NCBI GenBank assembly: GCA_965364735.1
Contig: CBDTYW010000223.1
Location: 1 to 6,213, forward strand
Source of the DNA: CBDTYW01 sp965364735
GTDB taxonomy: Bacteria > Actinomycetota > Nitriliruptoria > Nitriliruptorales > Nitriliruptoraceae
Length of the DNA: 6,213 nt
Direction of reading: 5' to 3'
Shown: in pieces, positions 5,543-6,213 of the stretch
Numbering within the stretch: position 1 is the stretch's first letter
Layout: each line of letters opens with the position of its first letter
The notes under the pieces: model-generated
The model's input: only the letters and a program-made list of their open reading frames with translations
Databases searched by the model: none
Told to the model about the DNA's origin: nothing
Made by a program: the position numbers and the translations under genes

Positions 5543-6213
5543 GCTGCGCTCCCCTGGTCAGGCATCGGATCGTCGTCCTCGTCGTCACCGAGGTACGCGG
5601 CGATGACGGCCGGGTCGTTCTGGACGACCTTCGGGACGTCGCAGGCGATGACCTGACCGAAGTCGAGGACGAGCACGCGGTCGGCGAGGTCCATGACCAG
5701 ACCCATGTCGTGCTCGACGAGGATCATCGCGACGCCGAGCTCGCGCTGGATCCCGAGGATGTAGCGCGCCATGTCGCGCGTCTCCTCGAGGTTCATGCCC
5801 GCGACGGGCTCGTCGAGGAGCAGGACCTTCGGCTCCATGGCGAGGGCTCGACCGAGCTCGACGCGCTTCTGGACGCCGTAGGGCAGCATCCCGACCAGGG
5901 ACTGCCGGAACTGCGGGATCTCGAGGAAGTCGATGATGTGCTCGACGACCTCCCGGTTCGCGATCTCCTGCTCTCGGACGGTCTTCGTGCGCAGCATCGC
6001 CGCGATCGGCCCGTAGGAGATGTGCTGATGACGGCCGAGCATCAGGTTCTCGACGACCGTGAGGTTCTCGAAGAGCTCGATGTTCTGGAACGTCCGCGCG
6101 ACTCCCCGGTCAGCGATCTGGTTGGGCGTCATGTCCAGCGTCGGCTGCCCGAAGACGTGAACGCTGCCCTCCGTGGGCCGGTAGACGCCGGAGATCAGGT
6201 TGAAGTTCGACGT
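5539..6213 (-). CDS. LivG-type ABC transporter ATP-binding protein (5' end outside window)
   Basis: This is the cytoplasmic ATPase of a branched-chain amino acid (HAAT/Liv) family importer, which hydrolyses ATP to drive the LivH/LivM permease pair. The reading frame stays open to the window edge, giving 224 visible residues. The first one (T) is probably the Thr straight after the Walker A Lys, because TSNFNLISGVYRPTEG matches the usual GKTTLFNLISG region, so roughly 35-40 N-terminal residues are missing. Visible motifs, numbered from the edge: Q-loop ARTFQN with Gln43; signature LPYGVQKRVELGRAL from about 110; Walker B KVLLLDEP at 129-136 with catalytic Glu135; D-loop AGMN; H-loop His168 in LVEHDM. 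The signature has Pro where LivG proteins usually have Ala or Ser. The C-terminus adds an acidic DDEDDD tail after the usual AYLG ending. An internal ATG at 6132 lies after the Walker A position and cannot be the real start. The TGA stop overlaps the next gene's ATG by 4 bases. LivG is favoured over LivF by the Q-loop context and the LISGVYRPTEG segment. Confidence 0.93.
   Translation of the reverse strand, partial: TSNFNLISGVYRPTEGSVHVFGQPTLDMTPNQIADRGVARTFQNIELFENLTVVENLMLGRHQHISYGPIAAMLRTKTVREQEIANREVVEHIIDFLEIPQFRQSLVGMLPYGVQKRVELGRALAMEPKVLLLDEPVAGMNLEETRDMARYILGIQRELGVAMILVEHDMGLVMDLADRVLVLDFGQVIACDVPKVVQNDPAVIAAYLGDDEDDDPMPDQGSAA

Noticed and set aside
5539..6132. A complete small ATPase starting at the ATG at 6132
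   Set aside because: The frame continues to the window edge with clear family sequence (NLISGVYRPTEG) upstream of that ATG, and a start there would lack Walker A. The gene is simply cut by the window.

Overview
The window is a G/C-rich stretch with strong G/C bias at third codon positions. It reads as a chromosomal piece of a high-GC Gram-positive bacterium, most likely an actinomycete-type lineage. The best support is a lipoprotein substrate-binding protein with a Ser/Thr/Pro-rich tether after the lipobox cysteine. No genus can be assigned from the sequence alone. Every convincing gene is on the minus strand, so transcription runs from high to low coordinates.

Layout in order of transcription: (1) 6213-5539, a LivG-type ABC ATPase, cut at its N-terminus by the window edge inside the Walker A region; (2) 5542-3665, a complete AMP-forming long-chain-type acyl-CoA synthetase of 625 aa; (3) 3668-2766, a LivH-type permease of 300 aa; (4) 2769-1621, a LivM-type permease of 382 aa; (5) 1620-1455, a 166-base gap holding a GC-rich stem-loop and a candidate promoter with a small palindrome in its spacer; (6) 1454-39, a LivJ/LivK-type substrate-binding lipoprotein of 471 aa; (7) 38-1, what looks like the first half of a terminator hairpin running off the window.

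Genes 1-4 are joined by three successive 4-base ATGA start/stop overlaps, each with a good Shine-Dalgarno sequence, so the acyl-CoA synthetase is translationally coupled to the transporter subunits. The simplest reading is an uptake system of the hydrophobic amino acid transporter (HAAT/Liv) family whose substrate is a carboxylic acid rather than, or as well as, an amino acid. The binding lipoprotein captures the ligand outside, LivH/LivM carry it across, LivG (with a LivF partner not in this window) powers transport, and the ligase converts it to a CoA thioester on entry. The substrate (fatty, aromatic, alicyclic or other acid) cannot be read from the sequence. Liv-like clusters carrying an acyl-CoA ligase are known to me from other bacteria, so this is an under-characterised arrangement rather than a new system. 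I see no RNA genes, mobile elements, CRISPR arrays or long repeats.
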